Counted from the stretch's first letter, positions 20,646 to 29,080 are shown. The stretch is DNA of 64,000 bases from an uncultured Paracoccaceae bacterium (GCA_937916485.1 CALFSV010000015.1:15791-79790); one strand, 5' to 3'. Made by a program: numbers and translations. Notes: generated by a model from the sequence alone, not told the origin.

Positions 20646-21413
20646 CTACCAGCTCCCCGCCGCCGCCCGCGCCATCAGGCTCGCCCTGCGCTGAAACTCC
20701 GACGTCCCGAGGGAGCCTGAGGCCACCCGACCCGGCTCGGTCAAGGCCTGCCGCAGGATCGGCCCGGCCCGCCAGGCGGTGCGGATCACCGGCACGGCCG
20801 ACCCGAACCGCGCCCCCTTTGCCTTGGCCAATGCATCAAGGCCCGCACGAGCCAGCGCCAGAACCCCCTCGGCCCGTCCATCGACGAGGGGCAGCCTGCC
20901 CTTCGCCTCAAGCTCTGGCACAGCGACAAGCCAATTGGCGATACCATGGGCGCGGGCCACGGCGCGGGCCGCAGGTTCCAGCGCAGGTGCGGCACCCGCC
21001 ACAAGGCAGCCAAGCCACATCAGATCGCCCGCTGTCTTGTCGATATGTTCGTCAAAGTGTCCCTGATCCTCGAACGGATCGCGGTAGATGTCCCAGCGGC
21101 GGGCAGCAATCATCCGGTCCAGAACGGCCAGCGGCAGGTCATGATCACGGATCACCTCGGCAAGGGGGGCGGCCACCTCATGGGCGCGGGGCGGTTTGCC
21201 TGCCGCGATCTCGGCCACCGCGTCGCGCCACCATTGCAGGCGCATCTCGGCAATCGGCGGCTCGTCCGTCACCCAAGGGGCGCGGGCGACCTCGACGTTC
21301 AGGGCAAAGAGGGGAAACAGGTGCAGGCGCAGCGGCACCGGCGCGGCCATCGCGGCCAGAAAACGGTCCGGGTCTGCCCGTTCCACCAAGGCTGCGCAGG
21401 CGGCCACCGTCAT
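20646..21413 (-). CDS. Squalene/phytoene synthase family protein (NDUFAF6-like)
   Basis: 255 aa. It has the all-alpha prenyl-synthase-like fold features LFALNVEVARAPW near residue 38 and LQWWRDAV near 60. The second aspartate-rich region reads HIDKTAGDLMWLG near 124, replacing the active DxxxD of true phytoene synthases, so catalysis is doubtful. The eukaryotic relative NDUFAF6 helps assemble respiratory complex I; alphaproteobacterial members may do the same, which is inference. Its start overlaps the cimA stop by 4 bp (ATGA). Confidence 0.78.
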   Translation of the reverse strand: MTVAACAALVERADPDRFLAAMAAPVPLRLHLFPLFALNVEVARAPWVTDEPPIAEMRLQWWRDAVAEIAAGKPPRAHEVAAPLAEVIRDHDLPLAVLDRMIAARRWDIYRDPFEDQGHFDEHIDKTAGDLMWLGCLVAGAAPALEPAARAVARAHGIANWLVAVPELEAKGRLPLVDGRAEGVLALARAGLDALAKAKGARFGSAVPVIRTAWRAGPILRQALTEPGRVASGSLGTSEFQRRASLMARAAAGSW

Positions 21414-23038
21414 GAGGCGACAGAGGCCCCGTCGCGCAACAGCTTCCAGACGACGGACTCAACCAGCGCCTCGAACGAGGCGTCGACGATATTGGCCGAC
21501 ACGCCGACCGTTGCCCAACGGCGGCCCTGGCCATCTTCGCTGTCGATGATGACGCGGGTGACAGCCTCGGTCCCGCCATTGGTAATGCGGACCTTGAAGT
21601 CGACAAGGCGCATGTCGTCGATCAGGCTCTGATACGGGCCAAGGTCCTTCGACAGCGCTTGATTGAGGGCATTGACCGGGCCCGCGTCCTGACGCTCTGT
21701 CTCGCCTTCGTTCTTGTAATAGCTGGTGGTCTTGGTGCCATCGGCGAGGGCCACGGTGACAACGGCTTCTGATTCCACCACCAGTTCGCCCTTGGCGTTG
21801 CGACGACGCTCCGAGATGACGCGGTAGCGCTCCACATCAAAGAAATGCGGCAACAGACCCAACTCTTCGCGGGCCAGAAGCTCAAAGCTGGCCTGCGCTG
21901 TATCATAGGAATAGCCCCGCGCCTCCTGCTCCTTGATCCGGTCAAGAATGCGGGAGAGGGCCGGGTCATCGCGCGCCACATCGAGGCCCGCGTCCGCCAG
22001 GCGGGCCCGCAGGTTCGACTGACCCGCCTGGTTCGACATCGGCACGATGCGGGCATTGCCTACCAGAGACGGCTCGATATGCTCGTAGGTCGTCGGGTCC
22101 TTGGCAATGGCACTGGCGTGCAGGCCCGCCTTATGGGCAAAGGCCGAGGCACCGACATAGGGCGCCTGTTTCGACGGGACCCGGTTCAGGATATCGTCCA
22201 GCATGCGGCTGACCTTGCGCAGACCGGCCAGCGCCTCGGGGGTGACGCCGGTCTGGTAGCGGCTGGCATAGGGTTCTTTCAGCAAGAGGGTCGGGATCAG
22301 GGTGGTCAGGTTGGCATTGCCACAACGCTCGCCCAGCCCGTTCAGGGTGCCCTGGATCTGACGAACCCCGGCATCGACGGCGGCCAGCGTATTGGCCACG
22401 GCGTTTCCAGTGTCGTCATGGGTATGGATGCCAAGGTGATCGCCGGGAATGCCGGCCGCAATCACCTCTGTCACGATGCGGGACACTTCCGCCGGCAGGG
22501 TGCCGCCGTTGGTATCGCACAGGACGATCCAGCGGGCACCGGCCTGATAGGCCGCCATCAGGGCCTGCAAGGCATAGGCAGGATTTGCCTTGTAGCCGTC
22601 AAAGAAATGCTCGGCATCAAACAGGGTCTCACGACCATGCGCCACCAGATGGGCGAAAGAGGCGCGGATATTCTCGATATTCTCCTCCAGCGGAATGCCA
22701 AGGGCGGTGGTCACATGAAACTCATGCGACTTGCCGACAAGACAGACAGCGGGCGTTCCGGCATTCATCACCGCCGCCAGCACGTCGTCATTCTCCGCCG
22801 ACCGGCCCGACCGCTTGGTCATGCCAAAGGCTGTCAGGACCGCGCTTATGCGCGGCGGCGCGTCAAAAAACTCGCTGTCCGTCGGGTTGGCCCCCGGCCA
22901 GCCACCCTCAACATAATCGACGCCCAGACCATCAAGCGCGGTTGCCACGCGCTGCTTCTCGGCCGTGGAAAACTGCACACCTTGGGTCTGCTGACCATCG
23001 CGAAGGGTGGTGTCAAAAAGATAAAGGCGCTCTATCAC
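21410..23038 (-). CDS. cimA: (R)-citramalate synthase
   Basis: About 542 aa of the LeuA/CimA family, condensing acetyl-CoA and pyruvate to citramalate for isoleucine synthesis without threonine deaminase. The N-terminal FDTTLRDGQQTQGVQFS holds the metal/catalytic Asp and Arg. HTHDDTGNAVANTLAAVD near residue 210 carries the metal histidines, and the C-terminal ~140 residues are the LeuA allosteric domain (DYKVRI-like, here VDFKVRITNGG). Two GTG starts are possible. GTG at 23038 has GGAGG six bases upstream, whereas GTG at 23044 abuts the same GGAGG, so I choose 23038. Confidence 0.93.
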   Translation of the reverse strand: MIERLYLFDTTLRDGQQTQGVQFSTAEKQRVATALDGLGVDYVEGGWPGANPTDSEFFDAPPRISAVLTAFGMTKRSGRSAENDDVLAAVMNAGTPAVCLVGKSHEFHVTTALGIPLEENIENIRASFAHLVAHGRETLFDAEHFFDGYKANPAYALQALMAAYQAGARWIVLCDTNGGTLPAEVSRIVTEVIAAGIPGDHLGIHTHDDTGNAVANTLAAVDAGVRQIQGTLNGLGERCGNANLTTLIPTLLLKEPYASRYQTGVTPEALAGLRKVSRMLDDILNRVPSKQAPYVGASAFAHKAGLHASAIAKDPTTYEHIEPSLVGNARIVPMSNQAGQSNLRARLADAGLDVARDDPALSRILDRIKEQEARGYSYDTAQASFELLAREELGLLPHFFDVERYRVISERRRNAKGELVVESEAVVTVALADGTKTTSYYKNEGETERQDAGPVNALNQALSKDLGPYQSLIDDMRLVDFKVRITNGGTEAVTRVIIDSEDGQGRRWATVGVSANIVDASFEALVESVVWKLLRDGASVAS

Positions 23039-23053
23039 AGCCACCCTCCTGCG

Positions 23054-23110
23054 TCTTCGGATTGCAAATATCCTCGGGGGGCGCCGAAGGCGGGGGGCAG
23101 ACAGCCCCCC
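23054..23110 (-). repeat. Rhodobacterales-type intergenic repeat, copy B (with GGGGGGC hairpin)
   Basis: On the minus strand it reads a GGGGGGC...GCCCCCC hairpin, then GCCTTCGGC, then GAGGATATTTGCAATCC. It fills the gap between the cysS stop and the cimA start. The same hairpin-plus-ATATTT arrangement is at 30791. Confidence 0.6.
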
Positions 23111-23138
23111 TCGACGGTTTGCATCGCGCCCAGGGCCC

Positions 23139-24575
23139 TCATATCGCGCCCTCCAGCTTGGAAGGGTCGAACTCCGGTCCCGGCTGCCATTGCGCCTGCC
23201 CCCCCACGTCCGTCACCTGCACACCGGCAAGGGTCAGCACATCGCGGATACGGTCAGCCTCGGCCCAGTTGCGTTCGGCACGGGCTGCGGCGCGGGCGAC
23301 CAGCAAGGCGTCAACGGCGTCACGAACCGCCTTGGCTACCGCAGGGCCCGCGCCCACCCCGGCCAGCCGGGGCAGATCGGCCCAATCCTGGACAAGGCCC
23401 AGCAGCTCAAGACCCGCCGCCAGCGGGGCCAGCGCCGGGGCGGTATGCCCCTTGGCCAGCACATGCAGGCGTGCGATCGCGCCGGGGGTGTTGAGGTCAT
23501 TGGCCAGCACCCCAAGGAACTCTGGATCCTGCTGCCAGTCGCCGCTCTCTTTCAGCAGGGCCACCATCGACGGGCCAAAGCCGTGTGCATGCAGAGCGGC
23601 GAACCAGCCCCGCAGGGTAGCCGCCGCATCACCACGCTTCTTGTCGGTCCAGTCCATCGGCTTGCCATAGTGGGTGCCAAGGATGACCATGCGGATCACC
23701 TCGCCCGGAATGCCCTGCTCCAATAGTTCGCGAACGGTGAAGAAGTTGCCCAGCGACTTGGACATCTTCTTGCCGTCCACCTGCAGCATCTCGTTGTGCA
23801 TCCAATAGGAGGCAAAGCCGCCCTCGGGGTGGGCACAGGCGCTCTGGGCGATCTCGTTCTCATGATGGGGGAACATCAGGTCGTTGCCGCCGCCATGAAT
23901 GTCAAAGCTCTGACCCAAAAGGGCATGGCTCATGGCCGAGCATTCGATATGCCAGCCGGGCCGCCCCCGTCCCCAGGGGCTGTCCCAGCCGGGTTGGTCC
24001 GCGTCAGACGGCTTCCACAGCACAAAGTCCATCGGATTGCGCTTGTAGGGCGCCACCTCGACCCGGGCCCCCGCCACCATGTCGTCGATCGACCGGCCCG
24101 ACAGGGCGCCATAGGCGGCATAGCTGTCGACGGCAAAAAGGACATGGCCCTCGGCCTCATAGGCGTGATCCTTGGCGATCAGATCGGCGATCATCTCTTT
24201 CATCTCGCCGATCCATTCGGTCGCCCGCGGCTCCTGCGTCGGGCGCAGGGTGCCAAGGGCCTCCATATCCTCGTGGTACCAGCCAAGGGTCTCGTCGGTG
24301 ATGTCGCGGATTGCGCGGCCCGTCGCGGCGGCGCGGGCGTTGATCTTGTCATCCACGTCGGTGACGTTGCGCACAAAGGTCACATGATCGGGACCGTAAA
24401 CCTCGCGCAGCAGGCGGAACAGGGTGTCAAAGACCACCGCCGACCGGGCATTGCCCAGATGCGCCCGGTCATAGACCGTAGGTCCGCAGACATACATCCG
24501 CACGTTGGCAGGATCGAGGGGGACAAAGTCCTCCTTGCGGCGGGTCTTGGTGTTGTGCAGGCGGATCGGTGTCAT
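23139..24575 (-). CDS. cysS: Cysteinyl-tRNA synthetase
   Basis: 478 aa class I synthetase. The first zinc-binding Cys is in [10 protein letters not shown] near residue 28, the HIGH equivalent is AHLGNAR, and further zinc ligands are in HIECSAM near 212 and the HHENEIAQ segment near 238. KMSKSLGNF is near 270. ATG at 24575 gives the family-standard [15 protein letters not shown] 181-bp leader upstream contains a short ORF with three Cys codons (see 24670-24714), suggesting cysteine-responsive control. Confidence 0.97.
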   Translation of the reverse strand: MTPIRLHNTKTRRKEDFVPLDPANVRMYVCGPTVYDRAHLGNARSAVVFDTLFRLLREVYGPDHVTFVRNVTDVDDKINARAAATGRAIRDITDETLGWYHEDMEALGTLRPTQEPRATEWIGEMKEMIADLIAKDHAYEAEGHVLFAVDSYAAYGALSGRSIDDMVAGARVEVAPYKRNPMDFVLWKPSDADQPGWDSPWGRGRPGWHIECSAMSHALLGQSFDIHGGGNDLMFPHHENEIAQSACAHPEGGFASYWMHNEMLQVDGKKMSKSLGNFFTVRELLEQGIPGEVIRMVILGTHYGKPMDWTDKKRGDAAATLRGWFAALHAHGFGPSMVALLKESGDWQQDPEFLGVLANDLNTPGAIARLHVLAKGHTAPALAPLAAGLELLGLVQDWADLPRLAGVGAGPAVAKAVRDAVDALLVARAAARAERNWAEADRIRDVLTLAGVQVTDVGGQAQWQPGPEFDPSKLEGAI

Positions 24576-24669
24576 GGTGTCTTGGGGCCTCGGCAAGCGG
24601 GTTTCGCCCGCGGGCTTGGCTTATTTCACGTCAGATGGAAAGGTGTGAAAGAGCGGCCCGCGACGGATG

Positions 24670-24714
24670 TCAGCAGGGAATAATGCAGCAAATGAGGGTG
24701 CGGTTGCTCTTCAT
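24670..24714 (-). CDS. Possible Cys-rich leader peptide upstream of cysS
   Basis: A 14-codon ORF in the cysS leader, MKSNRTLICCIIPC, ending in TGA about 95 nt before the cysS start. Three of 14 codons are TGC, with one adjacent pair and one just before the stop. GGAAG lies close upstream of its ATG. Between it and cysS the RNA can form a CGGG/CCCG stem with CAAG/CTTG flanks. The pattern fits ribosome-mediated attenuation by charged tRNA-Cys, but an ORF this short could arise by chance. Confidence 0.4.
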   Translation of the reverse strand: MKSNRTLICCIIPC

Positions 24715-24756
24715 GACTTCCGCATAGCAGGCAAAACTGGCCCCGTCCAGACATTG

Positions 24757-25287
24757 TCAGCCCAGCATTTCAGCCAGTTTGCGCAGGGTATTGAGGTTAC
24801 GACCCGTCATCTCGGTTCCGCTCACCACCGATCCAAAGCGTTCCGCCAGTTTGGAGGTGCCAAACCCGTCCGGCGTATGCAGCCATGCAATGCCATTGCG
24901 GATGACAAGCGCCTCGGTCGGGCTTCGCAGGTCTTCCAGCCGGTCCTGTCGCAGGACCGGTTCGGACCACAGGAACATCGCATGGACATGCCGGCCCTCC
25001 TCCGGCTTGAACGGACAGTCCGCAAGGGCGGCGCGCAACCGGTCAGCCGTCAGGACAAGGATCGGGACATCGACCCCCATTTCCCTCACCATTTCGGCCC
25101 GCAACAGGGCGGCGAGCCTGTCGGGCATCACCTCGGCTCCGGCCTCGAAGATCAGATTGCCACTGGCGATATAACTGCGGACCCCGGTCCAGCCCAGCCC
25201 CTCGGCCAGACGACGCAGGTCGGTCATGGGCACCTTGTTGGCACCACCGACATTTATGCCCCGCAAAAGGGCGACCCATTGCGACAA
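24757..25287 (-). CDS. DUF1697 family protein
   Basis: 176 aa. The N-terminal WVALLRGINVGGANKVPMTDLR is the family signature, followed by SYIASGNLIFEA near residue 39. DUF1697 proteins are widespread, cytoplasmic and of unknown biochemical function. It is divergent from the YjbR-like gene, with 41 bp between the two starts, so they likely share a promoter region. Confidence 0.85.
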   Translation of the reverse strand: MSQWVALLRGINVGGANKVPMTDLRRLAEGLGWTGVRSYIASGNLIFEAGAEVMPDRLAALLRAEMVREMGVDVPILVLTADRLRAALADCPFKPEEGRHVHAMFLWSEPVLRQDRLEDLRSPTEALVIRNGIAWLHTPDGFGTSKLAERFGSVVSGTEMTGRNLNTLRKLAEMLG

Positions 25288-25328
25288 CGGCCTTGCCTCC
25301 TCTGGTCCAGCCTTGGCATCATGATCCC

Positions 25329-25670
25329 ATGAACCGAGATGAGGTCAACGCAATCTGTGCCGCCCTGCCCGGGGCCACCGCCTCGGACCCAGGCGCAGGG
25401 GATCTGGATTCCTGGAAGGTCGGGGGCAAGATGTTCGCCTGCTTCGGCTCCAAATGGACGGGCGTATCGGTCAAGACCGACAGCATAGACACAGCCCAGA
25501 TGCTCATTGATGCGGGGGTCGGCCAGAAGGCTGCCTATTTCCACCGGTCGTGGATCTACCTGCCGGAGGAAACCGATATCGAAGAGGTCCGGCACCGGCT
25601 GCTCACCTCCTACCGGATCATCCGGGCGAGCCTTCCCAAGAAGGTCCAGGCAGGGCTTGCAGAGGCGTAA
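25329..25670 (+). CDS. MmcQ/YjbR family protein
   Basis: 113 aa. The CyaY-like double-wing fold family shows NAICAALPGATASDP at the N-terminus, WKVGGKMFACFG near residue 31, and FHRSWIYLP near 72. Often described as putative DNA-binding, without a demonstrated role. ATG at 25329 is chosen over an upstream in-frame GTG/ATG that would run into the divergent gene. An 18-bp palindrome follows the stop directly. Confidence 0.82.
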   Translation: MNRDEVNAICAALPGATASDPGAGDLDSWKVGGKMFACFGSKWTGVSVKTDSIDTAQMLIDAGVGQKAAYFHRSWIYLPEETDIEEVRHRLLTSYRIIRASLPKKVQAGLAEA

Positions 25671-25688
25671 GGTGGGTCTCGACCCACC
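25671..25688. repeat. Palindrome GGTGGGTC-TC-GACCCACC (copy 2)
   Basis: Begins at the first base after the YjbR stop and ends 12 bp before the stop of the convergent VOC gene. It shares both arms with copy 1 at 10488-10505. It may act as a small bidirectional hairpin at the end of converging transcripts. Confidence 0.55.
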
Positions 25689-25700
25689 GCCCCATTGAGG

Positions 25701-26084
25701 TTACGCGTAGCTGATCACCTCGATCTCGACCCCGTTCTCTTCGTGAAAATAAAACCGTCTGCCGGGCTCGTAATCGGCATGGGAATGCGGCTCGTACCCC
25801 ATGGCCTTCACCCGCGCCTCGGTCGCATCCAGGTCATCAACCACGATGCCCAGGTGGTTCAGGCCTGCCCGCTGGGTGTAGCTGTTCTGCGCAGGGGTCT
25901 GCTCCGTGTTGCCCGGCCCGGTATAGACAGCCACATAGTCGGTATCGCTCCCCACATGGACCGTCAGGCCGCCGTGGATCGCGCTCCCGCGCCAGCGGAC
26001 GTGCCAGTCGAACAGCTTTACCAACATCGCGGCGGTGGCATCGGGGTCGGCCACGGTGACGTTTACATGTTCCAGTCGCGCCAT
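25701..26084 (-). CDS. VOC (glyoxalase/bleomycin-resistance) family protein
   Basis: 127 aa single vicinal-oxygen-chelate domain pair: LEHVNVTVADPDATAAML at the N-terminus (first metal His) and GLNHLGIVVDDLDATEAR near residue 75 (second His), with EIEVISYA supplying the terminal Glu. These proteins act on electrophilic or oxidised small molecules using a divalent metal. ATG at 26084 follows GGAGAG at good spacing. It is divergent from soxR across a promoter with a 19-bp spacer holding a SoxR-type palindrome, so it is probably a SoxR target. Confidence 0.82.
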   Translation of the reverse strand: MARLEHVNVTVADPDATAAMLVKLFDWHVRWRGSAIHGGLTVHVGSDTDYVAVYTGPGNTEQTPAQNSYTQRAGLNHLGIVVDDLDATEARVKAMGYEPHSHADYEPGRRFYFHEENGVEIEVISYA

Positions 26085-26120
26085 CTTCACTCTCCTGTCT
26101 TTGGGCCAGACATAATGCGC

Positions 26121-26171
26121 TTTGGCCCTGGTGCGACTCATGTATAATTTCTCAAGTTCACTTTAGATCAA
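26121..26171. promoter_or_regulatory. SoxR-type divergent promoter between the VOC gene and soxR
   Basis: Minus strand (VOC gene): -35 TTGATC (26166-26171) and -10 TATACA (26141-26146) are separated by exactly 19 bp, the over-long spacing used by MerR/SoxR activators. Inside the spacer is CTCAAGTTCACTTTAG (26151-26166), a close match to the SoxR palindrome CCTCAAGTTAACTTGAGG. Plus strand (soxR): -35-like TTTGGC (26121-26126), 16-bp spacer, perfect -10 TATAAT (26143-26148), overlapping the minus -10. This arrangement predicts SoxR activation of the VOC gene and autoregulation. Confidence 0.72.
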
Positions 26172-26182
26172 GAACAATCGTT

Positions 26183-26650
26183 ATGGCTGCCAAAACACCC
26201 TCCCAAGGGCTCAGCATTGGGGATCTGGCCGATCGCACCGGGCTGGCTGTGTCCGCCATCCGGTTTTACGAGACCCACGGCATCGTCCGGCCCCTGCGCA
26301 ATGCGGGCGGCCACCGACGCTATGCGCGGTCCGACCTGCGCCGCTTGTCCTTTGCCATGATCGCCCAGCAGCTTGGCTTTCCGTTGGCCGAGATCGGGCG
26401 TCACATGGCGGACCTGCCCGCCCATGAAGCGCCGTCCCGGCAGGACTGGACCACCATCGCCACCGGCTTTCGCAGCCAGATCGACGCCCGAATCGCAGAG
26501 CTTGAAGATCTGCGTGACAGGCTGGACGGCTGCATCGGCTGTGGCTGTCTGTCACTGGATCACTGTGCCCTTTACAATCCCGGCGACGCTGCGGCGCAAT
26601 ATGGTGCCGGGCCTCGGTATCTCATGGGGGATAGAGCGAGCACAGATTGA
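26183..26650 (+). CDS. soxR: SoxR, redox-sensing MerR-family regulator
   Basis: 155 aa. The N-terminal MerR winged helix reads LSIGDLADRTGLAVSAIRFYE (opening residues 10-30) and HRRYARSDLRRL. The C-terminal region carries CIGCGCLSLDHC near residue 118, the exact C-x2-C-x-C-x5-C spacing that holds the [2Fe-2S] cluster of SoxR. Oxidation of the cluster by redox-cycling compounds turns on target promoters with over-long spacers. Its own upstream region contains such a promoter facing the VOC gene. There is no soxS here; in most non-enteric bacteria SoxR controls its targets directly. Confidence 0.93.
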   Translation: MAAKTPSQGLSIGDLADRTGLAVSAIRFYETHGIVRPLRNAGGHRRYARSDLRRLSFAMIAQQLGFPLAEIGRHMADLPAHEAPSRQDWTTIATGFRSQIDARIAELEDLRDRLDGCIGCGCLSLDHCALYNPGDAAAQYGAGPRYLMGDRASTD

Positions 26651-26682
26651 CTCTGCCCTGCCCCCTATGTTCGGTGCGCCCC

Positions 26683-27864
26683 ATGAACATTTCCACACGC
26701 ATCTCCTCGATCAACGCCGGCGGTTCCGACGGTTGGGATCTTTATCGCCGTGCCCGCGCCCTGAAGGAGGCTGGTGCCCCCATTGTCGAGCTGACCATCG
26801 GTGAGCATGACATCCGCACCGCCGCCCCCATCCTTCGGTCGATGCATGAGGTCGCCCTGTCCGGGCGGACCGGATATTCTGCCATTCAGGGTATCCAGCC
26901 CCTGCGTCAGAGCGTGGCCGACCGGATCGCCCGCGCCACCGGAGTGCCCACGACCCCCGACAACATTCTGATTACCCCGGGCGGCCAGTTTGCCCTGTTC
27001 AGCGCCCATGCCGCGGCCTGTGACCCGGGCGACCGGGCGCTTTATATCGACCCTTACTACGCGACCTATCCCGGAACGATCCGTTCAGTCGGGGCGCTCC
27101 CCGCGCCGGTCATGGCCAGCGCGCAAAACAATTTCCAACCGTCTGCCGCAGATATCGAGGCTGTGGTCAAGGCCGGGCCGCCGCCCCGGTCGCTGCTGAT
27201 CAACAGTCCCAATAACCCAACAGGGGTGGTCTATTCGCGCGAAACCTTCGAAGGGATCGCCCGGGTCTGCTCCGAAAATGACATTTGGCTGATCTCGGAC
27301 GAGGTCTACGACACCCAGGTCTGGGACGGCGCCCACCTGTCGCCCCGCGCCCTGCCCGGCATGGCCGAGCGGACGCTTGTCGTCGGATCACTGTCCAAAA
27401 GCCACGCCATGACCGGTAGCCGGGTTGGCTGGGTCTGCGGCCCGGCCGAGGTGATCGCGGCAATGACCGACCTGGCCACCAATACCACCTATGGCCTGCC
27501 CGAATACATCCAGGCCGCCGCCGTCTTTGCCCTGGCCCAAGGCCCTGACTTCGAGGCCGAGATTGCCGCCCCCTTCCGCCGTCGCCGGGATATCGTGATC
27601 GACCTGCTGGCCCGTCAGAACGTGGTCAAGGCGGTGCCGATGCAAGGGGCAATGTACGTCATGCTCGACATCCGGGCGACCGGCCTGTCCGGCGACGCCT
27701 TTGCAGAGGCATTGTTGGACGCTACCCAGATTGCCGTCATGCCCGGCGAAAGCTTTGGCACCGCCGCGGCCGGTCACATCCGGGTCGCCATGACGGTTGA
27801 GGACGCAACCTTTGCCGAGGCACTGGCACAGGTGCTGGCATTTGCCGGCAAGTTGGCCGCCTAA
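26683..27864 (+). CDS. Class I/II aminotransferase (pyridoxal phosphate-dependent)
   Basis: 393 aa fold-type I aminotransferase. INSPNNPTGVVYSRE near residue 170 and the PLP lysine in GSLSKSHAMTGSRVGW near 235 are clear; the conserved phosphate-binding Arg follows the Lys region, and HIRVAMTVED near 365 contains the substrate-carboxylate Arg. Similarity in style is to aspartate/arginine-pyruvate aminotransferases; the true substrate is not determinable. ATG at 26683 is preferred over an upstream start overlapping soxR. It follows soxR by 32 bp and could be read through from it. Confidence 0.87.
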   Translation: MNISTRISSINAGGSDGWDLYRRARALKEAGAPIVELTIGEHDIRTAAPILRSMHEVALSGRTGYSAIQGIQPLRQSVADRIARATGVPTTPDNILITPGGQFALFSAHAAACDPGDRALYIDPYYATYPGTIRSVGALPAPVMASAQNNFQPSAADIEAVVKAGPPPRSLLINSPNNPTGVVYSRETFEGIARVCSENDIWLISDEVYDTQVWDGAHLSPRALPGMAERTLVVGSLSKSHAMTGSRVGWVCGPAEVIAAMTDLATNTTYGLPEYIQAAAVFALAQGPDFEAEIAAPFRRRRDIVIDLLARQNVVKAVPMQGAMYVMLDIRATGLSGDAFAEALLDATQIAVMPGESFGTAAAGHIRVAMTVEDATFAEALAQVLAFAGKLAA

Positions 27865-27980
27865 GGCTCATCGAGACACGCGACGGCAATTTGCCCACCC
27901 ACTGTGGCCATAGCCAAAGGGGTTGGCAAAAGGCGGGCTTGGGATAGACTGATAGCAGTCTTTTCCAAAGGGATGGTCCC

Positions 27981-28880
27981 ATGACCCGTTTTCGCCTCTT
28001 CGTCGTTGCCCTGCTTGCCTTTGGACTGACCGCATCGCTAGGCTTTGCCCAGACCTACCCATCGCAATCCGAAACCCCCGTCACCGACGACGCAGACCTT
28101 CTGCCCGCCGTGGCAGAGGCAGAGCTTGCCAGCCGCCTCGTCGCACTGGAACAACAAAGCAACACGGACCTTGCGGTCGTGACCCTTCTGTCCATGGCGC
28201 TGTATACCGGCGGCGACGATCTCGACGTTTATGCCCGCAACCTGATGGCCAACTGGGACATGGGGGCGGCGACAAACGGGCGCCGTGTGCTGGTTCTGGT
28301 GTTCAAGGACGACCGGGAAATGCATGTAGAGATCAACGGTGATTTTTCCGAAGCGGCCATCGCGGCGGGCATCGCCACGGTTGATGACACCTTCCTTCCG
28401 ACGTTTCGTCAAGACGACTATCCGGGCGGCATCGCCGCCGGGGTCGAGGCGATTGCGGCCGGCCTTCTGTTCGCCCCGGCCCCTGCGGCAATCGCTCCGG
28501 AGGCCCCTGCTGCCACTGATGCCGCGGCAGAAACGGAAACCGCTGCCTCCGAGGACAGCGAGGGCGGCGGCAATGCCCTGATCTGGATCGGCGGCATCGT
28601 GGCGGCCATCATTGCAGCGATTGTCGGCCTGAACCGGCGGTCGGCGGCCAAGCTGGCCGCAACCCCCTGCCCCTCGTGCGGCAAGACCGGGATGACCCGG
28701 TCCCGCGTGACGCTGGTCGAGGCGACCGAGACCACGGAAGGGTCGGGCGAGACGCGGCTGACCTGCCCGTCCTGCGGCCATGTGCAAGCAACCCCCTTCA
28801 CCATTTCCGCCAAGCCAGCCAAGGAAACCCCACCCGACGACGACGCCCCTAAGAGTGGCGGCAAGTCCGGATCGTGGTAG
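27981..28880 (+). CDS. TPM-domain exported protein with C-terminal zinc ribbon
   Basis: 299 aa. A signal peptide of about 23 residues (hydrophobic FVVALLAFGLTA, cut near FAQ) leads into a TPM domain (residues ~30-165) with DLAVVTLLSMALYTGGDD and RVLVLVFKDDREMHVEING. An Ala/Glu linker follows, then one membrane helix (ALIWIGGIVAAIIAAIVGL, ~195-213), and finally a cytoplasmic tail with paired CPSCG motifs (~225 and ~260), a likely zinc ribbon. TPM proteins occur in the periplasm; bacterial roles include photosystem-repair-like and envelope functions, not established here. The topology, with domains on both sides of the membrane, is clear. Confidence 0.8.
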   Translation: MTRFRLFVVALLAFGLTASLGFAQTYPSQSETPVTDDADLLPAVAEAELASRLVALEQQSNTDLAVVTLLSMALYTGGDDLDVYARNLMANWDMGAATNGRRVLVLVFKDDREMHVEINGDFSEAAIAAGIATVDDTFLPTFRQDDYPGGIAAGVEAIAAGLLFAPAPAAIAPEAPAATDAAAETETAASEDSEGGGNALIWIGGIVAAIIAAIVGLNRRSAAKLAATPCPSCGKTGMTRSRVTLVEATETTEGSGETRLTCPSCGHVQATPFTISAKPAKETPPDDDAPKSGGKSGSW

Positions 28881-28958
28881 GGCGACGGGCAAGCAGAAAG
28901 ACCGACAAAGTGCCGAAAACGACCCTTTGTCGCAATTGAGCGCGACGAGGGTCGGCTT

Positions 28959-29015
28959 CATCGGGTGATCATCGGGAAATCTTCGATGGACCTCACCCGA
29001 TGCCCACTTTTTATT
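28959..29015 (+). terminator. Nested hairpin plus T-tract between the TPM and MttB-family genes
   Basis: CATCGGGTGA (28959-28968) pairs perfectly with TCACCCGATG (28993-29002). Inside is a second stem CATCG/CGATG (28970-28974 with 28984-28988). CTTTTTATT follows at 29007-29015. It is either the intrinsic terminator of the TPM gene or an attenuator in the leader of the MttB-family gene, whose start is 145 bp further on. Confidence 0.6.
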
Positions 29016-29080
29016 GGCGGATCACACTGACGCTACGCACCATCGGGGCACGGCGGGGACGCGCGGCCCGGGGCGGGCCG

